From contig CAZQKW010000015.1 in NCBI GenBank assembly GCA_964594075.1, positions 1-64,000 on the forward strand: a DNA stretch of 64,000 nt. The letters run 5' to 3'. This DNA is from CAZQKW01 sp964594075 (GTDB lineage: Bacteria; Desulfobacterota; WTBG01; CAIYCZ01). Numbering within the stretch: the first letter of the stretch is position 1; the number at the start of each line of letters is the position of its first letter. The notes under the pieces were generated by a model. The model did not search any database and was not told the origin of the DNA. It saw only the letters and a program-made list of their open reading frames with translations. Below, piece by piece: positions 26,318-35,105 of this stretch. Made by a program: the position numbers and the translations under genes.

Positions 26318-27045
26318 TTTGCCAGCGGCTCTTTTAGATTTTCAGGATGAAATACGGCACTTTTCTTAATTAAAAACGTCATCACGCCATTATATTCGGC
26401 ATTTTGCCGTATAAAACGTTCAAGCCTGGACAGCTCTTCCGGAGTAAAAATAGAACTGCTTTTTTTGAGAATGCGGGCAATTTGTTCTTCCACCAGAGGC
26501 ACAAATGAAATGTTAGCCTCGGTAACTTCAATAGCTTCAGCAGCGCAGTGCACCGGATCAATCTGCTGGGCTTCTTCCTGCACGATTTCTATAAAACGCT
26601 CTACCTTTTCTTGGGTAGACGGCTCGCGCATTTCATGGACGAGCTGTTTTTTCAGATCTTGGCGCTGAATCTCAACCGTTGTCGTAACTTCTAATTTTGC
26701 CGGCACTACTTCATAGCGAACGGGTTCTAAAACAGATGTTCGCCAGCGTTTGATTAAAAAAGTCTCTTTTCCGTTGGTAGTCTCAAAATAGAGAATGCGG
26801 TGCGGGTCAAAGTAGGGCCCTTCGCTGTAAAATGAATTTTCAATAATGGTGAGATTTTCTAACATATGACCGCTGTGTTTATAAGAAAAAGCGCCATAGT
26901 CGTTTTTTCCGACCTCGCGATATTCAAGGGGATGTTCTTTTTGAATGTCAACAATCACCTCATCACGAACATATTCTGGAATTTGATCAAAGGGCGTTGA
27001 CACATAGAGTGCATTGCAGTCAATACAGCGTATTATCTTGTTCAT
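26314..27045 (-). CDS. Uncharacterised protein linked to HD-GYP regulator
   Basis: A 243-residue soluble protein with no family I recognise. The N-terminus has a CIDC pair that may be half of a zinc site. The middle is beta-rich (RILYFETTNGKETFLIKRWRT) and the C-terminal half is helical and acidic, with likely coiled-coil character (EKVERFIEIVQEEAQ). Its start overlaps the stop of the REC-HD-GYP gene as ATGA, so the two are translationally coupled, and it may be an adaptor or target of that regulator. No signal peptide is present. Confidence 0.6.
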   Translation of the reverse strand: MNKIIRCIDCNALYVSTPFDQIPEYVRDEVIVDIQKEHPLEYREVGKNDYGAFSYKHSGHMLENLTIIENSFYSEGPYFDPHRILYFETTNGKETFLIKRWRTSVLEPVRYEVVPAKLEVTTTVEIQRQDLKKQLVHEMREPSTQEKVERFIEIVQEEAQQIDPVHCAAEAIEVTEANISFVPLVEEQIARILKKSSSIFTPEELSRLERFIRQNAEYNGVMTFLIKKSAVFHPENLKEPLAN

Positions 27046-28136
27046 TGCAGCCTCTTGTCGTTGGTTTGCAGTGCGTTAAAAAAAACTTGCAGTAGATGCG
27101 GATCTACTTCGCCAGCCGAATAAATATTCATGTTGTTAATGATATCCTGCTTTGTTTGTGTTTCAGGAAATGGTTTTGCCAGAAGCTGCGCATCATAAAT
27201 GTTTGCGATTCTGAGGATTCTCGCCCCCAGCGGGATTTCAGTGCCCCGGAGGCTATTAGGGAAGCCCTTTCCGTCATACCGTTCGTGATGGTGGAGAATT
27301 ATTTCCAGGATTGACGCAGGAAGCCGTGCAGGTTCAAGCAGTTTGACTCCCAGGGCGGGATGCTCTTGCCATTCACCTGTTTGCCGATCTGGCACCTGAA
27401 GTTCTCTCTCTATATCCATGCACAGTTTGCCGATATCATGGAAATATGCGGCAATTTCAATTGACCCTTTTTGATAATCAGTGAGTTGCAGGGCATCAAA
27501 AAAGAGGCAGCTATAATGGTAAATTCTTTCAGCATGATCAGCATAGGCATACGTCTTATGGTGAAAAATATCTGCGATCAGTTTTAACAATTTAAAACAC
27601 TCTATATTTCCGGTCGACCGTGTTGTGCTGTAATTAGAAAGGCGGTGTGCAGCAATTTCATGTATATGCAGTGCGCTCCTTTCAAATATCTTCTTGGCCT
27701 TTTCTTTAATGGAGATGTCTTTAACATTTCCAATCTCTTCTAAAAGCGTGCGTATTTCGCGTCCCTGTTTCTTTTTTCCCAGTGACTTTTCCACTACGAT
27801 ATGCACATCATCTTTATCAAAGGGTTTGGCAATAAAGTCAGACACGCCATACTGGTTGGCAGAAGTTATTGTTCCCAGTGTGCCGTAAGCGGTAATAATT
27901 ATCACGCTGATGTCTTTGTTATGTTCTCGGACTTCTTTAAGCACATCTATGCCGCTTTTCCCGGGCATTTTAAGATCGAGAGTCATTAAATCAATGGGAT
28001 ATTGTTTGATAATATCAAGTGCCTTTTCGCCATCTTCTGCTGTATAGACGTTATACGAGGGCTTTAATATCATTCGCAGAGACTCGCGCGGACCAATTTC
28101 ATCGTCCACAATAAGAATATTAGCTTTATCAATCAT
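27042..28136 (-). CDS. Response regulator with HD-GYP-type phosphodiesterase domain
   Basis: A 364-residue protein starting at 28136 after AGGAGA; an upstream in-frame ATG at 28163 lacks this site. Residues 5-125 are a receiver domain with phospho-acceptor Asp54 (LMTLDLKMPG) and the conserved Lys in IAKPFD. Residues about 190-350 are an HD-GYP-like domain: YFHDIGK, HPALG, HHERYDGKGFPNSLRG and IANIYDAQ. The family hydrolyses cyclic di-GMP; the GYP triad reads GFP here, as in a number of members. It is likely the output of the kinases encoded to its right. Confidence 0.87.
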   Translation of the reverse strand: MIDKANILIVDDEIGPRESLRMILKPSYNVYTAEDGEKALDIIKQYPIDLMTLDLKMPGKSGIDVLKEVREHNKDISVIIITAYGTLGTITSANQYGVSDFIAKPFDKDDVHIVVEKSLGKKKQGREIRTLLEEIGNVKDISIKEKAKKIFERSALHIHEIAAHRLSNYSTTRSTGNIECFKLLKLIADIFHHKTYAYADHAERIYHYSCLFFDALQLTDYQKGSIEIAAYFHDIGKLCMDIERELQVPDRQTGEWQEHPALGVKLLEPARLPASILEIILHHHERYDGKGFPNSLRGTEIPLGARILRIANIYDAQLLAKPFPETQTKQDIINNMNIYSAGEVDPHLLQVFFNALQTNDKRLQ

Positions 28137-28401
28137 GAGAGTTCTCCTTTGAAAATTGTGCACGCCACTGAATAGCTAACAACCATTTTGCAAGTAGTCT
28201 GCCAAAAAATGAAAAAGGTTTTAATTGTAACCTATTGAAATAACTACATAAATAAACTGAATGAAAAAAAGAAGTGGAATAGAGAAGGGGTCCGAACTTC
28301 AAATTTTATTACTTATTTGTCCGGACAGGGCGTGAAGGTGAGTTAATATATTGAAATAACTTAAAAAAATTACTTCTAAAGAAATTGTACAAAGTTGAAC
28401 A

Positions 28402-29787
28402 TTAAATGCCGTTTTCTTCGGGTGCGTTTATGCCAAGTTTGTCCATTTTATATTTAAGGATTCGTCGCGTTATGCCAAGCATTTTTGCCGCCCGCGACTG
28501 AACATAATCCGATTTTTCTAAAGCATTTAAGATGATCTCACGGTTAAATTCAGATTCTGCCTCTTCAAGAGATAGTTTACCGTTCAGAACGCTTTCCTGA
28601 TAATCACCGTTAGCCGATTGCTTATCATCAGGACGATGGCCTTTGTTCTGGCGCACATTTTCAGGTATATCGTGTGCGCTTATGGCAGTGCCGTCTGAAA
28701 GCGCAACAATACGTTCTATAAGGTTTTCCAGTTCTCGCACATTTCCCGGCCAGTCGTACCGTTCGAATATCTTCATGGCATCATTTGCAATCGTCATTGG
28801 CTGACGCCCTTCTTCCTGCGTTATTTTTTTTAGGAAATAGTCAATAAGCAGCGGAATATCTTCGCGGCGTTCTCGGAGCGGTGGAAGAACGATAGGCACT
28901 ACGTTGATGCGATAATAAAAATCTTCCCTGATTTGCTTATCTTTGAGGGCGGCTTCAAGATTGCGATTCGTTGCCGCAATCAATCGGGTATCCACAGAAA
29001 TGGGTTTGATGCCGCCAACTCGGGTAAACTCTTTTTCCTGAAGAAACCTGAGAACTTTCGCCTGGGTAAACAGAGATAATTCTGTAATTTCGTCCAGGAA
29101 CAGAGTTCCCTGATGAGAAAGTTCAAAATGCCCAATTCGCCGTTCATAGGCATTGGTGAATGCTCCTTTCTCATGGCCAAACAGCTCGCTTTCAATGAGT
29201 GTTTCAGGAATTGCGGCACAGTTCAACGCCACAAACGGCTTGTCACGGCGAGGTCCATTAAAATGAATAGAACGGGCAACGAGCTCTTTTCCGGTGCCGC
29301 TTTCGCCGGAGATCAGCACAGTTGTTTTACGATCTGCCACCTGACGGATCATATCAAAGATTTTCTGCATTGCTGCGCTTTTGCCAATAATGTTCGCTTT
29401 GTCACAGATTATTTTGAACCGGCGTTCCTCCTCTTTTTTGAGGGCCTCTTCAACCACCTGCGTAATTTCATTCACATCAAAGGGCTTGGTTAGGTAGTCA
29501 AAGGCGCCGAGTTTCATGGCTTCAACAGCCGTTTTAACAGTTTTGGTGGCAGTAATCATGACTACCTGCTGTTTACGATTGTGCTCTTTGATCTTTCTTA
29601 ACGTTTCCATGCCATCCATGCCGGGCATAATTATGTCAAGCAGGATTAGATCAGGCTGCTGTGCCACAAGCAGGCGCAACGCTTCTTCGCCGCTTTCCGC
29701 AGTCATCAGCTCATATTTGCGCTTCAGAATCATGCGCAGTGATTCACGGGTGGCAAGCTCGTCATCAACAATAAGAATTGATTTCAT
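28402..29787 (-). CDS. NtrC-family sigma-54-dependent response regulator
   Basis: A 461-residue activator. The receiver domain has Asp51 (LILLDIIMPGMDG). The AAA+ domain (about 140-375) has Walker A GESGTGKELVARSIH, the sigma-54 contact loop GAFTNA in place of the usual GAFTGA, Walker B GTLFLDEI, and the R-finger region LRERREDIP. A Fis-type HTH is at the end (AAKMLGITRRILKYKMDKLG). GGGAG lies about 10 bases before the ATG at 29787. It follows the hybrid kinase gene by 23 bases, so the two form a two-component pair. Confidence 0.9.
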   Translation of the reverse strand: MKSILIVDDELATRESLRMILKRKYELMTAESGEEALRLLVAQQPDLILLDIIMPGMDGMETLRKIKEHNRKQQVVMITATKTVKTAVEAMKLGAFDYLTKPFDVNEITQVVEEALKKEEERRFKIICDKANIIGKSAAMQKIFDMIRQVADRKTTVLISGESGTGKELVARSIHFNGPRRDKPFVALNCAAIPETLIESELFGHEKGAFTNAYERRIGHFELSHQGTLFLDEITELSLFTQAKVLRFLQEKEFTRVGGIKPISVDTRLIAATNRNLEAALKDKQIREDFYYRINVVPIVLPPLRERREDIPLLIDYFLKKITQEEGRQPMTIANDAMKIFERYDWPGNVRELENLIERIVALSDGTAISAHDIPENVRQNKGHRPDDKQSANGDYQESVLNGKLSLEEAESEFNREIILNALEKSDYVQSRAAKMLGITRRILKYKMDKLGINAPEENGI

Positions 29788-29810
29788 ATATGTCATTCTC
29801 CCACGGTCAT

Positions 29811-31328
29811 TTAATATCTGGAAAGATTGATTGTTATTACCGTACGATCTGCAACAAGTTGTTTATTACAGGTAATTGCATTTTTTTGCAATACCTGTTG
29901 CGCAAGAAAAAAGTCAAGGCCCTGAAGATCGTTTATTTGTTCACCGTTACCATTGTGAAAAGCTAAGCCCTGCACGTTTTTATCGCCCGCATAGGAAAAA
30001 GTTAACACTATGGAATCACCGTGTACTTCGGGTGTAATCTCAGCATGGTGGCTACCAGATGCATTGTTAGCAATATGGAACAGAATGTTTTCAAAGGAAT
30101 AGCGCAGGTGCTCAAAATCAGCCCGGACATCAGGGATTAACTCAAAGTGTTTTGCATTCCAGGCAATCTGCAGGCGGGGACCCGCAGCGTTAATTGTATT
30201 TAAAGCCTCTTGCAGCATAGCGCTGAGTGAAACGCTGTTGAACTGCGGCCGGCAGAGCTTGGCAAATTCAAGCATTCTTTCTGTGAGATAATTAATACGA
30301 TCAGTGCTTCTCTCTGCGATAGCAAAAAACCCTGATAAAAATTCAGGGTCATTCATATGGCCGGGAAAAAGCTGAATGAACGTTTTTATTGCTACGAGAG
30401 GATTTTTTATTTCATGCGAAAGCTCTGCTACCAGATGTGTTGTGATCTGCTCAAAGGGTATTGACACTGCATTTGCCACAGGCTGTTTCTGCTCTATTGA
30501 AGCAGCGTAGTTGCTATTGCTTAACCATGATTCCCGCGGGACGTCTGTTTTTTCATGCGGCGCTTTGAACAATATGTTTTCCCGCTTCAGTTTGTGCGTG
30601 TTTGAAAAAAGCATTGATCGGCAAATGACGCTTTCAAGCTCAGGCAGATTACCCGGCCAGGAATAGTCTTGAAGGCATTTTATGGCATCTTCACTGAACT
30701 CTACAGAAGATTTGGGAGTCCGCTCAGCACATGCGCATAAAAAAACATGAGCAAGACGCGGAATGTCACCTTGCCGCTGGCGCAACGGCAAAAGTTCTAT
30801 GGGTGCAACAGCAAGTTTATACAGCAACTCATCCACTATTGCGGCCTGCGATACGGTTTCCTCAAATGTTTTATATATACCTGCGCCAATACGGCCTTCA
30901 AAACGGATTTGCCTATTGGCAAGCGGCACATTTTGCTCTATGAGCATGTTTAACAATATTTTTTGCAGGCGGTATGAGGAATATTCAAAGGCATTTATGA
31001 AAATGCTGCCTTTAAATACTTGTTCGTTTGAAGCCTCGTTTATAAGTGCAAACAGGATGTTAATATTTTCATGTTCCCTGTCTGGTTGCAGGTGAATTTC
31101 AACAAATGGTTCATTTTTTGTAAATCCAGTTTCATGGATGAGTTGTGCAAGATATGTTTGTGCAAGGCCTTTTTCTCCCACGATAAGGAAGGGAAGGGGA
31201 GTATGAGTAATTTTTTCTACGGAGTTAAGGGTCAATGATGAAAATAAAAGATCGTTAGCTATTTCACGGTAAGAAACAAAAGGCGCTCTTTGATGAGATG
31301 GAGAATTATTACTGGACATGCTGAGCAT
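29811..31328 (-). CDS. Degenerate NtrC-type AAA+ domain fused to histidine kinase
   Basis: A 505-residue protein with an unusual order. Residues about 20-265 look like a sigma-54-activator AAA+ domain that has decayed: the Walker A region reads VGEKGLAQTYLAQLIHETG without the GK(S/T), the GAFTGA loop is missing, yet LRQRQGDIPRL and YSWPGNLPELESVICRSM keep the C-terminal part. Residues about 290-365 are a HisKA domain with His305 (ELSHEIKNPLVAIK). The HATPase part is weak; its G1 box reads YAGDKNVQG. No membrane segment is present. It overlaps the 7TM kinase gene by 20 bases and precedes the NtrC-type regulator. It may be a partner or phosphatase rather than an active kinase. Confidence 0.75.
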   Translation of the reverse strand: MLSMSSNNSPSHQRAPFVSYREIANDLLFSSLTLNSVEKITHTPLPFLIVGEKGLAQTYLAQLIHETGFTKNEPFVEIHLQPDREHENINILFALINEASNEQVFKGSIFINAFEYSSYRLQKILLNMLIEQNVPLANRQIRFEGRIGAGIYKTFEETVSQAAIVDELLYKLAVAPIELLPLRQRQGDIPRLAHVFLCACAERTPKSSVEFSEDAIKCLQDYSWPGNLPELESVICRSMLFSNTHKLKRENILFKAPHEKTDVPRESWLSNSNYAASIEQKQPVANAVSIPFEQITTHLVAELSHEIKNPLVAIKTFIQLFPGHMNDPEFLSGFFAIAERSTDRINYLTERMLEFAKLCRPQFNSVSLSAMLQEALNTINAAGPRLQIAWNAKHFELIPDVRADFEHLRYSFENILFHIANNASGSHHAEITPEVHGDSIVLTFSYAGDKNVQGLAFHNGNGEQINDLQGLDFFLAQQVLQKNAITCNKQLVADRTVITINLSRY

Positions 31329-33447
31329 TGTTATTAAGTAAAAGCAGTGGATTTACGGGAAGCGTAATAGTAAAGGTGGTGCCTTCATTTAGTCTGCTGT
31401 TAACATCAATGGTTCCGCCATGTTTTATTACAATTTGTTGGGTAGTCGCTAAACCAAAGCCGCTTCCGGATGCTTTAGTAGTGTAATAGGGGGTAAATAT
31501 CTTTTCCCAATCTTCTTTTGGAATACCGATTCCGGTATCGCTTACTTGTATTTTAATGAATTCTACCTCTCCATTTGCTTTTTCCTGTTTTTGCGTGGAA
31601 ATAAATATTTTGCCATTTTGCGGTGTTGCCTCTATGGCATTTAATATAAGATTTATAAAAACCTGTTTAATTTGTTCTTTATCAACAGTGATCTGTGGCA
31701 GGTTTGGCGATAATATCGTTTCAATGGTCTGCCCTTTTTTATGCGCTTCGTTTTTAAGAAATGCAACCATTTCATCAATAATACTGTTGATATTTTCTTT
31801 CTGGAAAAACGGATTGGCAGGCCTTGCATAATCAAGAAGATTATTTATCTTTTTTGTAACCCGCTCTATTTCAGAGACAACGACAGAGCTAAAATAGGAG
31901 CGAAATTCCTCATCTTCATATCTCTCTGGCAAGAGCTGCGCAGAGGTTTTAATAGCAACCATCGGATTGCGTATTTCGTGGGCGATGCCAGCAGCAAGCG
32001 TTCCAATTTGCGCAAGGCGGTCCGCACGCTCCATTGCTAATCGTTGTTTATTTAGGTTTTCCACAAGATTGGCATTTTCAAGGGCGACAGCGGCACTGCC
32101 GGCAAGAGTTGAGAGCAGTTCAAGATCCTCGTGCGAATACATTTTTTTATTGCCCTTTATGCCAAGATTAATGATGCCTATTAATTTGTTTTTTGAGATA
32201 AGTGGAATAGTTATTTCTGCTTCTAAAGCATTCATTGCTGAAAGTATCGTTTGTGTATCGGCAGTTTCTTTAATGTGTTCTATTTCTTCACGAACTATAA
32301 TCTCTTGGCGTTGTTCCAATAAAGAAAAAAAAGGGTGATTCTTATGAAAATTCGAAGCAGTATTAGGGAGGTTTTTTAATGAATTAGATTCAAATAGCAC
32401 ATAACAATTCTCTTCTTCATCAAGCAGATATATCGAAGCTGATTTAACATCCATTGCCTGTGTTATCGTGTTCACGATTTTTTTGCAGAGCTCGTTTTTG
32501 TTTAAAATCGTAACTGTCGCTCTGGTTAATTCTTGAATAGCTTTTTTATAATCTTTTAAATTTTTAAAAACATATTGTTCGGCTCTATATTCTGCGTGTA
32601 ATCTCAATTTAGGAAAAATATAAGCAGCTGTGAGTATCGCCAGAGCTGATAAAACAGAAAAAATTAAATTGGTTTCTTTGAAAATAATTTTTTGGGCATA
32701 CAGCATAATTGCCACAAGAGGAATCAAATAGAGGAAAGAAGCAAAAACATAAACAGCTCCCTTTCTTATAACAAAGTCAATATCCATGAGGCGGTGTTTG
32801 ACAATAGCGTAACTAATGATTAGCCCTTCTAAAGGAAAAAATAATTGGCCAAAGGGATATACATTAACATTAAAAACTGGAAGAAATGTTGTAATGCCAC
32901 CGCTAAAACCAACGACGCATGCAATTATAATGTATTTTAGCTGGTTTTTAAGTAATCCGCTTGCTTTTTTGTATGCATTTAATAGTTTAAAAAAACCGTA
33001 GTTAATAGATATAAATAACAATAACAGATATACAAAGTATAAAGGCCCTGGTTGCGAATAAAATTTAAAACTGAGTTTGGGAGATATATCAGAATGAAAT
33101 AATGGCGTGAAACTAATTATGAGTGTTAATCCGGAAAAAGCATAAGCAACTTTGATTGCCTTTTTGCTAATTTCTTCTAATTTAAGAAGTGCAAAAACAA
33201 AATGAAGGAAAAATAATGGGATACATATAGCGCCAACGTTTAAGAATCTTACCCAAAAAAACCCCCAATCTTTATCGGGAGCCGTTATTGCCATTGCAAA
33301 GCCAAACGCCCATATTGAAATGCTGAGATTCATCAAAGCAAAGGTAATATTAATGTTACTTTTTCTATTTTTAGAATAAACGAATATCCCGAGGAAGAGA
33401 CTCAGCGTTGCGGTGATAAGATTGGAGATAATGTAGGCTAAAAGCAT
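31309..33447 (-). CDS. 7TM-GAF sensor histidine kinase
   Basis: A 712-residue membrane sensor. Residues 1-280 contain about eight hydrophobic helices and match the HisKA_7TM N-terminal region (PF16927-like). Residues about 310-460 are a GAF domain. HisKA has His490 in GIAHEIRNPMVAIKTSAQLL. The HATPase domain is intact: N box NLILNAIEAT, G1 DTGIGIP, and SGSGFGLATTQQIV. The HisKA segment is strikingly like that of the overlapping downstream hybrid kinase, which points to duplication. It probably phosphorylates the NtrC-type and/or HD-GYP regulator. It starts 11 bases after an epimerase gene. Confidence 0.88.
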   Translation of the reverse strand: MLLAYIISNLITATLSLFLGIFVYSKNRKSNINITFALMNLSISIWAFGFAMAITAPDKDWGFFWVRFLNVGAICIPLFFLHFVFALLKLEEISKKAIKVAYAFSGLTLIISFTPLFHSDISPKLSFKFYSQPGPLYFVYLLLLFISINYGFFKLLNAYKKASGLLKNQLKYIIIACVVGFSGGITTFLPVFNVNVYPFGQLFFPLEGLIISYAIVKHRLMDIDFVIRKGAVYVFASFLYLIPLVAIMLYAQKIIFKETNLIFSVLSALAILTAAYIFPKLRLHAEYRAEQYVFKNLKDYKKAIQELTRATVTILNKNELCKKIVNTITQAMDVKSASIYLLDEEENCYVLFESNSLKNLPNTASNFHKNHPFFSLLEQRQEIIVREEIEHIKETADTQTILSAMNALEAEITIPLISKNKLIGIINLGIKGNKKMYSHEDLELLSTLAGSAAVALENANLVENLNKQRLAMERADRLAQIGTLAAGIAHEIRNPMVAIKTSAQLLPERYEDEEFRSYFSSVVVSEIERVTKKINNLLDYARPANPFFQKENINSIIDEMVAFLKNEAHKKGQTIETILSPNLPQITVDKEQIKQVFINLILNAIEATPQNGKIFISTQKQEKANGEVEFIKIQVSDTGIGIPKEDWEKIFTPYYTTKASGSGFGLATTQQIVIKHGGTIDVNSRLNEGTTFTITLPVNPLLLLNNNAQHVQ

Positions 33448-33458
33448 ATTATAAAATT

Positions 33459-34454
33459 CTAATGAATCGGCAAATAATCATTTACGAACCATTCCACAGT
33501 TTTTTTAACGCCTTCTTTAAGCTCAACTATCGGACGGTAGCCCAACTCTAATTGAGCCTTTTTAATATCCACGAACCAATTACTTGTTAACTCTTTAATA
33601 GTATTTCTGGTTAGCGGAGATGTTACTCCAAATGGTTTTGAAAAAATTGGCAACACAAAGGATAAAATATTTGCAGCAAAAAAAGGCATATGAGGTAGTG
33701 GTAATTCTTTGCCCAGTTCTGTTGCAATTGTTGAGGCTATTTGATTTATTGTATATGGTCTTGCATCTGCAAGGAAGTATGTTTCGCCTGCTGAACGATT
33801 TTCTTTTTCAGCCAGCAACATACCGTGAATAAGATTATCTATATAACAAAGGCTTACAAAATTATTACCATCACCAATAATCTTGAACATTCCGTTGTGA
33901 ATTAATTTCAAAAACATTAAAACTCGTGATGATTCAGAAACCCCGGGACCGTAAACTAAAGGCGGACGAATTACCACTGTCGGCACTTTGTAACTTCTGG
34001 AAAGTTCTTTAACAATTTTTTCGCCTTCTAATTTACTTTTTCCATATGGAGTTATAGGACAACAAGGGCTATTTTCATTAACCGGTAGATCCCTAACAGG
34101 ATTTGGTCCTGTGGCCGAACTGCTACTTAAATGGATTAATTTCCTCACCGAACCGTTAGAACATGCTTCTAACAGATTGTTGACCCCTGAAACATTAACA
34201 CTATAATAATTGCCGGCATCTAACGCAAAAACTTCTCCTGCAACATTATAAATAATATCTGTCTCTATTAGTGCTTTTTTTAACGAATCCTTATCCCTAA
34301 GGTCTCCATAGACAATTTCTGCATTTAATTCCTTGAGGAAATCAATCTGGCTTGATTTTCTTATTAAGCATTTAATTGATCTCCCCTCATTCTTTAAAGC
34401 TTTAACCAAATGCCTTCCAATAAATCCTGTTGCTCCAGTTATGAGAATTTTCAC
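33459..34454 (-). CDS. NAD-dependent epimerase/dehydratase (extended SDR)
   Basis: A 331-residue extended short-chain dehydrogenase. GATGFIGRHL is the NAD(P)-binding motif, LSSSSATG supplies the Ser, and YGKSKLEGE the catalytic YxxxK. The C-terminal half binds a substrate that is often a sugar nucleotide or a sterol-like molecule. The layout resembles NAD-dependent epimerases of the UDP-galactose/dTDP-sugar group and of the 3-beta-HSD group; the substrate is unknown. It sits between the ketosynthase/methyltransferase genes and the 7TM kinase on the minus strand. Confidence 0.82.
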   Translation of the reverse strand: MKILITGATGFIGRHLVKALKNEGRSIKCLIRKSSQIDFLKELNAEIVYGDLRDKDSLKKALIETDIIYNVAGEVFALDAGNYYSVNVSGVNNLLEACSNGSVRKLIHLSSSSATGPNPVRDLPVNENSPCCPITPYGKSKLEGEKIVKELSRSYKVPTVVIRPPLVYGPGVSESSRVLMFLKLIHNGMFKIIGDGNNFVSLCYIDNLIHGMLLAEKENRSAGETYFLADARPYTINQIASTIATELGKELPLPHMPFFAANILSFVLPIFSKPFGVTSPLTRNTIKELTSNWFVDIKKAQLELGYRPIVELKEGVKKTVEWFVNDYLPIH

Positions 34455-34522
34455 TTATAGTAATCCTTTTTTATAGAATGTAAAATTGAAGGTCGCTACA
34501 TTTAATTGGTTTCATTCGAATA

Positions 34523-35089
34523 CTATTTAATAAAAGGTATTAACATAGGAACATTAGATTTATATTTGTGATATAACGAACCAAATTTTATTAATAGTAT
34601 CTGTTCTTCTTGATAAAGTCTTATTAAAAGAAAAGGGATATATATAAAGAGAGATGATAAAAAACCATAATAAGCATTTGGGATAAGCGGAAAACCTAAT
34701 ATTTCAAATATAATAGAAAGATATATAGGGTGGCGAACATATTTATAGGGACCCTCGATTATCAAAGGCTGATTTTTTCTTATTTCAATGTGAGCACTGT
34801 GGTATTTCCCCAATGTGCTTGCTGCCCATTTCCTGCCTAATAAGCCGATAGTGAACATTATTAAGCCAACTAAAGAAACCTTCTGATTTATAGGTTTATT
34901 ATTATTAATGAAATATTCTAAGACAACAACGATACCGATCGTAAAATGAACTACAGATAATACATAAAGTGTCCAGCCCTTTATAATTTCACCCTTTTCT
35001 TGACCAGACAAGAAAAATGTAGACCAAATCCTGTGAACAGCCATTGAAAACATAAAAAACAGGAACGCATATGTGAATAAATTATTCAT
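34523..35089 (-). CDS. ICMT-like membrane methyltransferase
   Basis: About 188 residues from the ATG at 35089, which lies 16 bases after the ketosynthase stop. Longer in-frame starts (up to 35224) would overlap that gene and add a segment that is not clearly membrane-compatible, so the start is uncertain. Four or five hydrophobic segments are followed by GPYKYVRHPIYLS, the RHPxY motif of isoprenylcysteine carboxyl methyltransferase-like proteins, and a late EEQILLIKFG. Enzymes of this fold methylate lipid-like carboxyl or amine groups at the membrane. Its position after a ketosynthase suggests tailoring of an acyl product (inference). Confidence 0.72.
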   Translation of the reverse strand: MNNLFTYAFLFFMFSMAVHRIWSTFFLSGQEKGEIIKGWTLYVLSVVHFTIGIVVVLEYFINNNKPINQKVSLVGLIMFTIGLLGRKWAASTLGKYHSAHIEIRKNQPLIIEGPYKYVRHPIYLSIIFEILGFPLIPNAYYGFLSSLFIYIPFLLIRLYQEEQILLIKFGSLYHKYKSNVPMLIPFIK

Positions 35090-35105
35090 TTTATGGAATG
35101 AATAA

